A DNA stretch of 64,000 nucleotides from Nocardia sp. NBC_00565 (GCF_036345915.1 NZ_CP107785.1:5518001-5582000); one strand, 5' to 3'. Positions 49,446 to 59,576 are shown, counted from the stretch's first letter. The notes: generated by a model not told the origin, from the sequence alone. A program made the numbers and translations.

Positions 49446-49985
49446 GTGGACGAGACCCGAGCCGGGTGGCGAAACACCACCCACGACTGGGCGAGCAGCG
49501 TGCACCTCGACCACCTGCAACGCATCCGCCAGAGTCCCTCGACTTACGCACCCGGCGGTGTACAACACCCGATACTGGAAGCCGTTGCCTACGAGGCCGC
49601 GGAAGCCGAATACAACGGCGGTGGACGATGCACAATCGTCCGGCACACCGACGGCTCGATATCGGTCACCAACGACGGCCGAGGTACCGACACCCGCGTC
49701 GACGCTGCCGGTGACACTGTCAAGAAACCGATCATGGCGTCAAAGGATCTACGATTCTTCGACACTCCCGATACCCACCCCCGCCCCGATGGCTACTCCC
49801 GCCGTGGAATATCGGTCGGCGCAGCCCTCAGTCCCGGGCTGGTACACACCACTCGCCGCCAGCATGGCGGCCTGGACACAGGACTACGAGTACGGCATCC
49901 CGATCACCGATCTGCTTCCCATCGCGGCAGACGGCACAACCGGCACGAGCGTCAGCTTCCACGCGGACGACGCCCCACCCGCGAT
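49446..49985 (+). pseudogene. Frameshifted GyrB-like (GHKL) ATPase of the short actinobacterial type
   Basis: The first frame (49446 on) reads HLDHLQRIRQSPSTYAPGGV, DGSISVTNDGRGTD and SRRGISVGAALS, the GyrB-like ATP-binding core; the lid motif and DGRG are clear. At about 49869 the homology moves one base forward, to the frame giving WTQDYEYGIPITDLLPIAAD then GTTGTSVSFHADD, consistent with one extra G in GGCGGCC. Family members of this short kind are about 200 aa. In the N-box, YEAAEAEYN, the usual Mg-binding Asn is not at its normal place. Broken unless sequencing error. Confidence 0.75.
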
Positions 49986-50153
49986 CGACGAACACGCGGC
50001 AGACGACTGTAGAGAAGTAGCCCAACGAACGCCCGCGAGGTTGTTATCTCAACAAGCACTACTTTGCCGAGTTGAGCGCGTTCGGTGGTGGCTGGGTTCG
50101 ACCGATGCACGGCCCGCTGGTGGTGGGTGGCGGGCCCGCAGCGCATCTCACAG

Positions 50154-50918
50154 TCAGCCTCGCTGCTGTTTCGTTGTTCGATCAGATGGGCTGCACGACA
50201 TGGCGAGCATGGTGGGGATGGTGCTGAACCATTTCTGATATTCAGTCCACTCGGTGCCTGGAATGTCGTTGTGCGGCAGGGATGGTGGTTCGTGGATTCC
50301 GGTGATCACCAGACCGTGGGCGGTCAGTTGCTCGGCGTACCACGACAGCGGGCGGTGGTAATGACGGTGCCCACCGAAGGATTCGATCCACCGTGTTTCG
50401 TGCTCCAGGTAACCGGCGACTTTGCGGTAGCGCTCTCCCGCGGGTCCTTCGTCGACGATGTCGCGGCTGAAGAAGGCCGGATGCAGGATCGAGAAGACGA
50501 ACACGCCTCCGTCCCGCAACACGGCCGCGACGTCGGTGAGCAGGCGGTCCAGAACGGGCACGTCCATGAGAACCATGTGCGCGACGATCCTGTCGTATCG
50601 GCGGGCCGGGTCGGGCAGGCCGAGCGTGAGATCGTGTTGGTGGAAGTCGATTTCGGGATAGTGCGATCGCGCGGTGGTCAACAGAGCCTCGCTGCCGTCG
50701 ATGCCGGTGACGCGGGCTCCGGCCTGTCGTATCTGTTCGGCCAGCCAACCGTGCCCACACCCCAGGTCCAAGACATCGAGATCGGCGACCGGACCCAGCT
50801 GAGACCACAAGAACCCACGAATCCGCCGATAGAAGCTGTCGACAGGACCCGACACCGTCGCGGTATAGCTGTCGGCGGCCGCATCCCACAAACGCAGATC
50901 CTCAGAACTGTTCGCCAC
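50154..50918 (-). CDS. Class I SAM-dependent methyltransferase
   Basis: 254-aa methyltransferase. Motif I VLDLGCGHGWLAEQI, motif II-like acidic GIDGSEALL, post-I HDLTLGLPD, then YDRIVAHMVLMDVP and LLTDVAAVLRDGGVFVFSIL, all of the ubiquinone/menaquinone-type small-molecule methyltransferase family. C-terminal half: LSWYAEQLTAHGLVITGIHE. The frame opens with TTG 50924; GTG 50918 with AGG at eight bases is the better start. Isolated between the GyrB-like remnant and a long hairpin. Substrate unknown. Confidence 0.88.
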   Translation of the reverse strand: MANSSEDLRLWDAAADSYTATVSGPVDSFYRRIRGFLWSQLGPVADLDVLDLGCGHGWLAEQIRQAGARVTGIDGSEALLTTARSHYPEIDFHQHDLTLGLPDPARRYDRIVAHMVLMDVPVLDRLLTDVAAVLRDGGVFVFSILHPAFFSRDIVDEGPAGERYRKVAGYLEHETRWIESFGGHRHYHRPLSWYAEQLTAHGLVITGIHEPPSLPHNDIPGTEWTEYQKWFSTIPTMLAMSCSPSDRTTKQQRG

Positions 50919-51545
50919 CGGCAAAGCCTGCCCAGCACCGGCACACCGATCAAGTCGTTATACCGCGCCCACAGCCTCTCACCGCGAAATCGGTTGGTCC
51001 CAGGACGAATTGACCACCCACGCGGGTTCCAGATCATCCGGACCTCTGCGACCCGCGCAGCTCGAACGTCACGACACCCACCAGCGAACGCGCCAAAATG
51101 CCGCTGATCGGGCGCACCGAAACTCGGCTGTGCGCTTTCGGATGCCCTGGATCACCACACCCACCGGCCCATCCGAAGAGCCCGATACAAACCAGAATGC
51201 AAACCGCGGGGTTTCCGTGGGGTTGGGTCAAACAAAACAGGTCAGGCCCGGTTGAAAACCGAGCCTGACCTGATGTTTTGTGGACCTAACGGACCAGCAT
51301 ACGAACCGGGCGGTGCTGGTGGATGGGCCGGACATCATGATTCGGGCGGTTGGTTCCCGGCAACCGGTCGGCGGTGATGCCCGATGAACGGCCATGACGA
51401 TCGGGCTGCGGATGGGGTGGCGTTTGGTAGCGCGGATGGGGTGGCGGGTGCTCGGCGTCCTATAGCCGCCACCCCAAACGCCGAACACGCTAACGGCGTC
51501 CGGGCCGGTCGGGCACACATTCGAGGTACGGGCGCGAAATCCAGA
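50919..51545. other. 630-bp intergenic region with long inverted repeat
   Basis: No gene recognised. It holds the long hairpin at 51234-51280 and, at 51413-51480, a set of short repeats of GATGGGGTGGCG, with the complementary run CCGCCACCCCAAACGCC, able to form further structures. The layout fits the leader of a mobile-element gene (the replication-relaxation gene at 51546). Confidence 0.55.
51234..51280. terminator. Long hairpin, bidirectional terminator-like
   Basis: CAAAAC-AGGTCAGGC...GTTGAAAACC...GCCTGACCT-GTTTTG. The arms pair over about 20 bp with one mismatch and a small interruption, closing a GAAA loop. It is flanked by A/T runs (CAAAAC left, GTTTTG right), so it could terminate in both directions. 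It lies upstream of two diverging genes, an unusual position for a terminator. Confidence 0.55.
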
Positions 51546-52496
51546 ATGAATACCAATACTCATACATATTCTCCCGTAGGGCCGCGCGGCGGACGGTGCG
51601 TGCACCGAGGTGGGCACCCTGACGCAGGTCCCTGGTTCCGCCTCCTCGACCGCGACCGACGTCTTCTCTGTCTCCTTGCCGAACACAAGGTCCTCACCAC
51701 TGACCAGATCGCCGCACTCGAATTCGCCTCCGTCCGCCGCGCACAGGACCGGCTGCGCAAACTCCGCGAGATGGGCATGCTCTTCGCCTTCCGCAAATCC
51801 CTCTACAGCGGCGGCACCAGCCAAACCCGCCATGCCCTCGGCTATCTCGGTGCACGACTGATCGCCGCCCAACGCGCCGAGAAACCACCCGCCCCTGGCG
51901 CTCACGCCTTGATGCTCGAGCGCCTGGCCTGCTCACCGACCCTCGAACATCGTCTCGGCGTGAACGACTTCTTCTGCGCTTTGGCCGCTCACCGCAACCC
52001 CACCCGCCACCACGACACCCCACGCCTGGAACAAGCCGAGAGACTGACACAGTGGTGGTCGGAGCGGCAGTGCAGTGAGTTCTTTCAGCTCTGCAAATAC
52101 TCCGGAGAACGAGTCCGGCTGCGTCCGGACGGGTATGGCTGCTGGCAGCGGCAAGATCGCGCGGTGCGGTTCTTCCTCGAATTCGACACTGGCACAGAAT
52201 CGTTGACCACCCTCACCCGCAAACTCGACTTCTACCACAGCTTCCCGACCGACGACTTCGGCATTCTGCTGTTCTCCCTGCACTCGACCCGCCGCGAAAC
52301 CGCAGCACGCGCCGCGCTCCACAAGGCACTGGACGGTTACGAGCCTGGTCTCGTGATCGCTACCACCGCCCGTGACCACACCCATCCCGACGGCTCCGCA
52401 GGCCCGGTCTGGTCCCTACTCACCTCGACTCAGCAGCACCATGACCGAGCGGCTCGGGTTAGCAGACCTGCCCGAACGCGGCCCTCGCATCGCTGA
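51546..52496 (+). CDS. Replication-relaxation family protein
   Basis: About 316 aa of the replication-relaxation family (winged-helix proteins of actinobacterial plasmids and integrative elements). N-terminal winged helix: LLAEHKVLTTDQIAALEFAS then RLRKLREMGMLFAFRK. Middle: LEHRLGVNDFFCAL, RLRPDGYGCW and FFLEFDTGTESLTTLTRKL, the last matching the family's nuclease-like beta core. The frame is open to 51384, but ATG 51546 gives the usual domain start. It marks this zone as mobile-element derived. Confidence 0.8.
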   Translation: MNTNTHTYSPVGPRGGRCVHRGGHPDAGPWFRLLDRDRRLLCLLAEHKVLTTDQIAALEFASVRRAQDRLRKLREMGMLFAFRKSLYSGGTSQTRHALGYLGARLIAAQRAEKPPAPGAHALMLERLACSPTLEHRLGVNDFFCALAAHRNPTRHHDTPRLEQAERLTQWWSERQCSEFFQLCKYSGERVRLRPDGYGCWQRQDRAVRFFLEFDTGTESLTTLTRKLDFYHSFPTDDFGILLFSLHSTRRETAARAALHKALDGYEPGLVIATTARDHTHPDGSAGPVWSLLTSTQQHHDRAARVSRPARTRPSHR

Positions 52497-52683
52497 CCGC
52501 GCTGGCGCTGCACAGCCATACAACGAAGCCGCCTTTGACCCCTACGACCCGAGTATCTCCCGGATCCTCGCGCTGGACCGTAACCGGCGAACCCTGGCCA
52601 CGGCCAACATCATCGACTACGGCGAGGAACCCGAGAACCCCGCGCTCGATGACGACAATGAGATCGAAATCCCTGACCGATAG
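52441..52683 (+). CDS. Small acidic protein overlapping the replication-relaxation gene
   Basis: 80 aa, MTERLGLADLPERGPRIADR start, C-terminus very acidic (PALDDDNEIEIPDR). No family recognised. It overlaps the end of the upstream gene by 55 bp in another frame, as often seen for element-encoded partner genes. ATG 52441 chosen; an open extension to 52372 exists. Confidence 0.5.
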   Translation: MTERLGLADLPERGPRIADRAGAAQPYNEAAFDPYDPSISRILALDRNRRTLATANIIDYGEEPENPALDDDNEIEIPDR

Positions 52684-52934
52684 CGACTGACATCGACCAA
52701 CTCGGCTAAGCCGCAGTCTTCGCGGCAACGGCAACGGGGCTGACGATGGAATCTCCAACCGGCTGAGTATGGACGTGGAAAGTGAGCTCCATGCCCGGAA
52801 TGTGTCGATTCCCTTGGCCCAAACGACGAGGTGCGCCATGAGAGCGGAACCTTCGCTGGGCGTCACCAACCCTCAGGGCCTATTCACATCGGTCGCAGCC
52901 AGGTCGCCGCAGCCGACCATAACGACTCCCCAGA

Positions 52935-54128
52935 CTATCTGAGGTGGACATTCTCGCGCGGCCACCGGGATTGGTAAACGAAGCCCGTCATGTACTCACG
53001 GCAGTGGGCATGCATTTCGATCAATCGCCGCAGAGGGTTGATGTAGTAGCCGATTTCCGTGCTCGTCAGATCCTCCGGCCGCGCAGACGATTGATCAGCC
53101 GCTTTCTTTGTGGCGAAGACGCGGCGGTTCGCCTCCTGAAAGCGATCGAAGTCATGCGGGGCCTGGCCGGGGAACCACATGTGAGAGCTGAGGCTCCACG
53201 CCTGTTGACACAGCTGCTCGATGTCGTCCCAGTCAGAGATTTCCACTGTAGGTGCGCGCTGTGTCATCGCGTGGAACGACCGCAACTCCTCCACCGCGAA
53301 GATGTTGACGTACAACAGGATCAGCTCGCTGCTGTAGTGATCATAGGTGGGCCATGTCCAGGTGTTCCTGCCGTACAGCAACTCTGTCACGTTCGTGTTG
53401 GGGTGTACGAACGCGCTCAGAAACCGGTTGTGGACATCGATCATGCGTAGCGCCTCAGCATCGACAAGATCGTCTGCCTCCAGGCTCGCTTTGATGCTCA
53501 ACCATCGCAAGTACGTGGTGTGCAACTGCCTGTGATACCCCGCAGTGGCCTCCCGCACCGAGAGGTCGGTCAACCCATCATCGAAGTGAATCTGCTCGGC
53601 CGGGGGGCCTATGTAGGGGGAATACTCGCCGAGCAGAAAGTAGACGAAGCCGATACCGACCGGCTGCTTCATACCCGCGTCGTCCTTGGTAGTCGGACCT
53701 TTGATCGTGGCGCGGACGTTGCCTTTGCTCCACTTCCAGTGGAGGACATCCTCCCAGCCTTCACCGGCCTTTCGCGCCCTCTCCCACCCTTGCCACGTCG
53801 TCTCGTCGACATTCTCGAATATCTGCACGAACTGTGTGCCCTGAAAGATCAGCTTGTCGAGGTAGACGTGTTCCAGCGACGAGCGGAGGGTGCCCAACGC
53901 TGGTGCGTAAGCGTCATTTTCGGTGTCCGCGACCGCCGAAGCCAAGTACAGCGCGAGGGACCGACACCGATCGGCCATGACGCCGTGCCATTCGTAGTGC
54001 GTCTCGCCGCGCACAAGTCTGCTGGTGAGGTTTCGAAGGATCCCGATCAACGACTTCGCGGAACTGTACAAATCCGCGTGCTCGACGGCGCCCACCCATG
54101 CATCCATCCCCACAAATTGCCACACCAC
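52935..54128 (-). CDS. HEPN-like protein divergent from the STAND ATPase
   Basis: 397 aa, mostly helical. It has a surface/HEPN-type motif at residues 235-242, R-FLSAFV-H followed by P (the pattern RxxxxxxH in a helix, as in HEPN ribonucleases), and a related helix SSLEHVYLDKLIFQG (about 83-97). DUF5677-like proteins share this layout. No membrane segments. A real start is not fixed (ATG 54128 or ATG 54107). It lies 393 bp upstream of, and divergent from, the large ATPase at 54522, so the two may share control. Function not known; RNA cleavage is a guess from the motif. Confidence 0.65.
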   Translation of the reverse strand: MVWQFVGMDAWVGAVEHADLYSSAKSLIGILRNLTSRLVRGETHYEWHGVMADRCRSLALYLASAVADTENDAYAPALGTLRSSLEHVYLDKLIFQGTQFVQIFENVDETTWQGWERARKAGEGWEDVLHWKWSKGNVRATIKGPTTKDDAGMKQPVGIGFVYFLLGEYSPYIGPPAEQIHFDDGLTDLSVREATAGYHRQLHTTYLRWLSIKASLEADDLVDAEALRMIDVHNRFLSAFVHPNTNVTELLYGRNTWTWPTYDHYSSELILLYVNIFAVEELRSFHAMTQRAPTVEISDWDDIEQLCQQAWSLSSHMWFPGQAPHDFDRFQEANRRVFATKKAADQSSARPEDLTSTEIGYYINPLRRLIEMHAHCREYMTGFVYQSRWPRENVHLR

Positions 54129-54521
54129 TTTCCAGCAGCAGCACAGGCATGGCGGTCAGTCGGGTCGGACGGACCACACGAGCAGCCACGCAGCTGGCAG
54201 TGGGTGTCCACCTGATCTGCCACTCGGGGCAAGACAGACCAGTGGCGTCCCGATGAATTGGTCGAACAAGCTCGCTGGCAACACGAGACGTCGCGTCCAC
54301 ATCATGCCGCGCTGACCAAATCGCGCGGCGCGGCGGACTGGGGCGTCCGCCCAGCACCCACAATGTGATTCCGCCTGAGTCCAGACGCGATCCCGACGCC
54401 CGAGCTTTCGGAGGTTGATAGCCCCGCCGCTCAGCGACCTGTTAGAGTCGCCTGCTCGTTGCCAGACTGTGCATGCAGGCTTCTTGCCTGATGCGAAGCG
54501 ACGCAGAGGGGTTGGGGCTAC
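54129..54521. promoter_or_regulatory. Divergent intergenic region of the STAND locus
   Basis: 393 bp with no gene I can support. It contains the 5' regions of the HEPN-like gene (leftward) and the STAND gene (rightward, GAGGGG eight or nine bases before GTG 54522). No clear palindromic operator seen. Confidence 0.5.
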
Positions 54522-57500
54522 GTGGTTGATTCGATAGGCGGTTCGGAGCCGGAAGACTCTGTGCCCGTCGATGGTGGGAAGAGTGTCGAGCAAGCGAAGG
54601 TGATTAGCCCATACGCCGGCGGGGGCGGGGGCTCGACGTTTGCCCATTATGTCGCCGCCACGTATGTCGCCCGGATGCTCCTGGGAGAGGGGCATCTTGA
54701 GATCGATGGATTGCCCGTAACTCAGGTCCATTTTCAGGTTTCCGGCAGGCATGTCGATGACCTGCTGATAGTCGGTAGGTCCGATACGGACGAGGTCCGG
54801 ATGCTGGTGGCCGCGCGACGATCACCAAGTTTTGTGCGCAGCCACGCGAAAACCCGAGAGCTCGTTGCATCTTTGGTTCGCGAAGTACAGAACGCAGGTG
54901 ACGAGGACCTGATCCGGATTGCGGTTGCAGTCGCCGATTGGACTGATCCATATAGCCAGGTCCAGGAACTCGCGGTCCTGGCACGTCACAATCTCGATGA
55001 CGAGGAATCCTTCTATCGGCAGGTGCACACTCCCGGTCGTAGGAGTGAGCCTCTGCGGAACCGATACCGACATCTCTCGGACCTCATCAAAGCCAGCAGG
55101 CCCTCACCCTTGCCTGAACTGGAAATCCGATTGCTCACGTGGCGAATGCTCAGGCGCCTTTGGGTCCTCCAGTTCAAAGTTGAAGTCTCCAATGAGTCGG
55201 ATTGGTCTGCTATAGCCAATGCGCTAGACCGGATCGTATCTCCGCCGTATTCGGGTGTTCATGTGCGAGATCGTCTCTTCGCTCTGTGCGCGAAGTGGGA
55301 CCTACTGGGGGTAGAGGTCGACGAGAGAGTCGCTCGACGCCACCTCCGCACTCTTCTCGGCGACCACGCTCGATCGTCGAATCGACTTCAGGCGGCCTTG
55401 GACGACGCGGAGAGCTATGCCTACCGCTCAGTTCGGTCGACCATCGGCGTAGCGACTGATGACACGCCACCTATTCGAGTCGAGCGCGCCGTTCTCGCGG
55501 CCGAACTCGGTGATGCTCTGCGGACCGCTGGAACGGGTGGTGACGCACTAGTGGTGACAGGCGAATCCGGCACAGGAAAAAGCGCCTTGGTTCTGTCGAC
55601 GGTTCGACAGTTGGCGTCTCACGACCCTGACAGGTTCGACGCCGTGGTTGTGAACCTCCGATATCTGCTTGATTCGATGGGCGAAACCTCTTCATCGATG
55701 CGAAACGGCATCATCGATGCGCTGAACTCGTCGGTCGAGGCTCGCGTCGTTGTAGTAGATGCCGCTGACGCTGTACTCGAACGAGGCAGTGCCGTCTTCG
55801 GCGAATTAATCCACCACGCACGTGCAGCGAAGGCTGGACTGGTCGTCGTCTCGGCCGACACAGCGGTCAGCCAAGTGCAGGATCAGATCAGCACCGCGTT
55901 CAACTCTGTCGGCACCTTCGAGATACCGCCTCTCAATGATGAGGAGATCACTGAAGTCGCTGGCAAGGTGACCTCGCTCAGCGGTCTGTTGAGAGACCTG
56001 CCGCAACGGTCATTACTGCGGCGTTTGGTTGTGTTGGACCTGCTCGTCCGGTCTCGGCTCGCACTCGTCGGTTCCCTGACGGGGTGGGGTTGTCTCGAGA
56101 TCGTCTGGCGCGGGCTCGTCCGGCGCAACGAGAACAGCGCATTTGGATCGTCGGAAGGACGCGAGCGGGTCCTTCTGATACTCGCCGAGCGCGAACTTGG
56201 TTTACCGGCCGCGTCGGACAAGAACCTTGCCGATCCATCCGCGGTCGATGCGTTGCGGCGAGATCATCTGCTCGCACCGTTCAATATTTATGATCCGCAA
56301 CCCCGATTCGCTCATGACGAGGTTCGGCGGTACGCCGTGGCGCTAGTGCTCTTCCGTTCCGGCGCGATCGCTCAATCGCTCAAGGATGCTGACGTACCGC
56401 GATGGTCGATGTCGGCCGCGCAGTTGGCCTGCCAGTGGTATCTACTCCAGGTAGGTATCGGTCCGTCGGCCGCCTTCGAACGCATCAAATGGGATTTCCT
56501 CGGTCTCGGTGCCCAATTCGGGTCTAGATGGGCCGACGTACCCGTCGAAGCCGCCCTGGAGTCTCCACGCGCGTACGAGCATCTGCGAGGGCTTCCGTTG
56601 ACTTCCTCTGTGGACTCGGGTCACGGGCTCCATGACATTGTTCGGGTGGTCGAGCAGCGTCAGACCTGCGATGGTCTGGTCGACACCGACCGTGGCGAAC
56701 CTTTGGTGCGTATTCTCCTCGAGCGCGACAGATCCTGGTTGCGGTCGGAACCGATCTTCTCCTTCGTCGCTGCATGGCTCCAGGCGCTTGTGGCTGCTGA
56801 GACGCCAGCTGGCAATCCCACACGCCAGCTCATGCGTGCGCAACTGATCGACTACTGGCTGGAGTACTACGAGCCTCCCAACGAAGTCTCTAGTGTCGAG
56901 CAGCCGGACCCTGTGAACCGTTGGCTTAAGCGGGCGGGTCATCGTGGCAGGGCCCGTCGGCAACGCGGATACCTCGACTACAGGTTGACCGATGAGAAAC
57001 TTGTGGAGTTGTATGCCGCGCTCGGCGCCGATATCGACGCTCAGGTAGAGCAGATTCTCACTGAGATCAGCCAGTGTGCACCCGCGCACCTGGCGCCAGC
57101 AGCAGATTCGCCGTGGAGTGCGCGTGCGGTCGCGCAACACAGCACTAGCCTGCTCCAGGTTCTGATGGAGCGCTACTACATCGACCTAGAACCCGACGGC
57201 GGAGGGCTGCGCGAGGATGGGATTCGTGAGCACTGGGGACGATGGGCCCCACTCGGACCTCCCTTCGCCGCCTATTGGTTTGGCGGGTTCTGGCAACTGT
57301 TCAACCGAGTCTCGCTGAGCCGCTCGGCCTCGTTGCTGAACCAGATTCTCAACCACGCGGCGCGCTACCGCGTCGAGGATCACTATCGCTTCACGTCGGA
57401 CACGACTTCCGAAGATTCAAAAACGCGGGACTGCAACTATTCCATGAGCCTCTCTGGTGAAGAACGCTGCTATGTAGGCGATGGTGGAGTGTGGAATTGG

Positions 57501-59576
57501 TATCGCGGCGCAGCCGGCGGACCGTACCCGTGCATGAGCGCACTACAAGCAATGGAGCGCTTGCTCGACCAATTCCTTGATGCAGGCGTGCCCATGTCGG
57601 CGATAGTCCAGGTCCTTCTCAAGGACTGCGAGAACCTCGCCGTTCCCGCTCTGCTGCTGGGCGTCATGATCCGGCACATCGAAGTATCCCAAGACGCTAT
57701 CGAACCCTTCCTCGCGGAGCCGATGATCTGGGCGCTGGACTCTAGCCGGGTGGTTCATGAGCACATTGGTGCACATGCCCCTGATTCAGATCAGCTAGTC
57801 AATTCCGAACGTCGCACAAGCAGCCTGAAGGAGGTTTGTATGCGGATGGTCCTCGGCGGAGATCAGGACAGCCAGGACCGTCTGCGTGCGGTCGGCCACC
57901 AACTCGCGGACAAAGGGAACGCAATCGGGATGGGTACCGAAGCATCGGGTTGGGCTGCATGTCTCGATGCGGACAGGTTCAAAGGGTATCGATCGGGTAA
58001 TCAGTTCCTGGTCGAGGTAGAACCACCCGAGCACGTGGCGCAGTGGCAGGCACAGTGGGAACCTGATCTGGAACGCACTAATACGCTCTTGCGTCTCCAG
58101 AACCGCTACGCGACCTTCTTTCGTCGCTCGGATGAGAACTACGCCCCACCGACGGCCGAGGAAATCTCCACCGACCTGGCCGTAGCTGAGGACCTACTCA
58201 AGTCACCACCTGCGATGGCTGCAACCGACCCCATCAATGCCGCCGCACATATCGCAGCAGCAGCCATCCAGTGCGCGGCCTATGGAACTGACCAGGTGTT
58301 CGGCTCCGGGATGGCCTTCACACTAAGACTAGTCATGTCGATCACCTCTGCCTTCGAGGACGATGCAGATCGCAGCCACGAGGACCAGTATTTCGCGCTG
58401 GGTGCGGATCGCGCTGCGGCGACAGCCCTTCCTCTGCTGTTGCTTCCCCAACTTTCCGACAGTCTCGCTGCTGCTGGATTCGCTGTGGCCGACATTGATC
58501 GCGCTGCGTCCGCTCTGGCGAGCAAAGCCTCGATGGAGACGCGCCTATATCTCGCACGTGGATGCGATCGCCTATGGTCGAGCACGTGTCATGGAAGCCC
58601 GTGCTTCCACTACACGGCCGTCAATTGGCTGACTGACACCGCACGAGGTGCCGAAATTGGGCCATGGGATTCCGAGGGGCAAACGCGCACCCGGATACGC
58701 ATCACGTCCGACCTGACCGACCGACTCTCCAAACTCGACGACGATTCCGTCGAGTCCGATGCCCTCGACGCTGCAATCCGCGGCTTCGGTGCCGCTGCTG
58801 CATCCAGCAGTTGTGTATCCGCGAAAGCAATCGCGCAACTTGATGTGCTGCTCCATGCGCACCGGCGCGCGATGGTTGCCCAGGATAACGAAGGGTGGTC
58901 TGTCGACCACAATCAAACCCAATCACTGGTGGCAGCACGCGCCCTCGCACAAGGAGCGATCGCCACCGGTATCGAGCCTTTGACTGTCCACCTCACTGCC
59001 CTCCGGGGAAGCGCCCACCTGCTCGCCAGTTTCCTGCACATGCTCGCAGCCGTCGGAGCCGAAACACCGGAACTCGGCCGAAGCGTTCGGGCGGCCTGGC
59101 CGGCTCTTGTTGAACACGCCCTCACGCTCTCGGTCGGAACACCCGATCCCTACACTGACGACACCTGGGGTGACTGGGCCCTGGCAGCGCTGATGCCCCG
59201 TCCAGCTGCATGGACTGAGGGCCTCTACAACGAGATCGCCACCAAACCCTTCGACTGGGTAGTGGCCGACGATCTGATCGATGTCATCCCACGATGGGTG
59301 GAACTCGCCCGCGGACACCGAAAATGTGTCGACGACCTCATCAGCCTCCTCCACCAACTCCCAGTCAGCCGGCAAATCACACTCGGCCTCCAATGGATCC
59401 AGGACTTGTGTGTACAGAACGACCAAGTCAGCGTCCCCTCTTCCCCGGTGCTGAATGAGTGGTTGATCGGTCTGCACCACAACGCGGACGCACGTGAGCA
59501 ACTGCCCGGCTGGCAAAAGCTCGTGGATCAGCTAGTCGCCGCCGGCAACCGACAACTCGCACCCTATTCGGTCTGA
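54522..59576 (+). CDS. Large STAND/P-loop ATPase, candidate antiphage protein
   Basis: 1,684 aa. N-terminus (30-150): GGGGGSTFAHYVAATYVARM, then VDD (78-80) and MLVAARRSPSF. The layout matches the Cap4/DUF4297 nuclease-type domain of defence proteins, but the usual QxK-type lysine position reads AAR/R, so the nuclease may be altered. The NTPase has Walker A GESGTGKS (347-354) and Walker B ARVVVVDAADAVLE (407-420). The remaining 1,100 residues are helical repeats (AVAQHSTSLLQVLMERYY), typical sensor arms of Avs-like STAND proteins. GTG start with GAGGGG. No known member is identified. The downstream NB-ARC gene is on the same strand, about 450 bp away. Confidence 0.72.
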   Translation: MVDSIGGSEPEDSVPVDGGKSVEQAKVISPYAGGGGGSTFAHYVAATYVARMLLGEGHLEIDGLPVTQVHFQVSGRHVDDLLIVGRSDTDEVRMLVAARRSPSFVRSHAKTRELVASLVREVQNAGDEDLIRIAVAVADWTDPYSQVQELAVLARHNLDDEESFYRQVHTPGRRSEPLRNRYRHLSDLIKASRPSPLPELEIRLLTWRMLRRLWVLQFKVEVSNESDWSAIANALDRIVSPPYSGVHVRDRLFALCAKWDLLGVEVDERVARRHLRTLLGDHARSSNRLQAALDDAESYAYRSVRSTIGVATDDTPPIRVERAVLAAELGDALRTAGTGGDALVVTGESGTGKSALVLSTVRQLASHDPDRFDAVVVNLRYLLDSMGETSSSMRNGIIDALNSSVEARVVVVDAADAVLERGSAVFGELIHHARAAKAGLVVVSADTAVSQVQDQISTAFNSVGTFEIPPLNDEEITEVAGKVTSLSGLLRDLPQRSLLRRLVVLDLLVRSRLALVGSLTGWGCLEIVWRGLVRRNENSAFGSSEGRERVLLILAERELGLPAASDKNLADPSAVDALRRDHLLAPFNIYDPQPRFAHDEVRRYAVALVLFRSGAIAQSLKDADVPRWSMSAAQLACQWYLLQVGIGPSAAFERIKWDFLGLGAQFGSRWADVPVEAALESPRAYEHLRGLPLTSSVDSGHGLHDIVRVVEQRQTCDGLVDTDRGEPLVRILLERDRSWLRSEPIFSFVAAWLQALVAAETPAGNPTRQLMRAQLIDYWLEYYEPPNEVSSVEQPDPVNRWLKRAGHRGRARRQRGYLDYRLTDEKLVELYAALGADIDAQVEQILTEISQCAPAHLAPAADSPWSARAVAQHSTSLLQVLMERYYIDLEPDGGGLREDGIREHWGRWAPLGPPFAAYWFGGFWQLFNRVSLSRSASLLNQILNHAARYRVEDHYRFTSDTTSEDSKTRDCNYSMSLSGEERCYVGDGGVWNWYRGAAGGPYPCMSALQAMERLLDQFLDAGVPMSAIVQVLLKDCENLAVPALLLGVMIRHIEVSQDAIEPFLAEPMIWALDSSRVVHEHIGAHAPDSDQLVNSERRTSSLKEVCMRMVLGGDQDSQDRLRAVGHQLADKGNAIGMGTEASGWAACLDADRFKGYRSGNQFLVEVEPPEHVAQWQAQWEPDLERTNTLLRLQNRYATFFRRSDENYAPPTAEEISTDLAVAEDLLKSPPAMAATDPINAAAHIAAAAIQCAAYGTDQVFGSGMAFTLRLVMSITSAFEDDADRSHEDQYFALGADRAAATALPLLLLPQLSDSLAAAGFAVADIDRAASALASKASMETRLYLARGCDRLWSSTCHGSPCFHYTAVNWLTDTARGAEIGPWDSEGQTRTRIRITSDLTDRLSKLDDDSVESDALDAAIRGFGAAAASSSCVSAKAIAQLDVLLHAHRRAMVAQDNEGWSVDHNQTQSLVAARALAQGAIATGIEPLTVHLTALRGSAHLLASFLHMLAAVGAETPELGRSVRAAWPALVEHALTLSVGTPDPYTDDTWGDWALAALMPRPAAWTEGLYNEIATKPFDWVVADDLIDVIPRWVELARGHRKCVDDLISLLHQLPVSRQITLGLQWIQDLCVQNDQVSVPSSPVLNEWLIGLHHNADAREQLPGWQKLVDQLVAAGNRQLAPYSV

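Noticed and set aside
51275..51310. tRNA-like end (TGGACCTAACGG) as an attachment site next to the hairpin
   Set aside because: No acceptor stem, T-loop or second copy found; similarity limited to a few bases.
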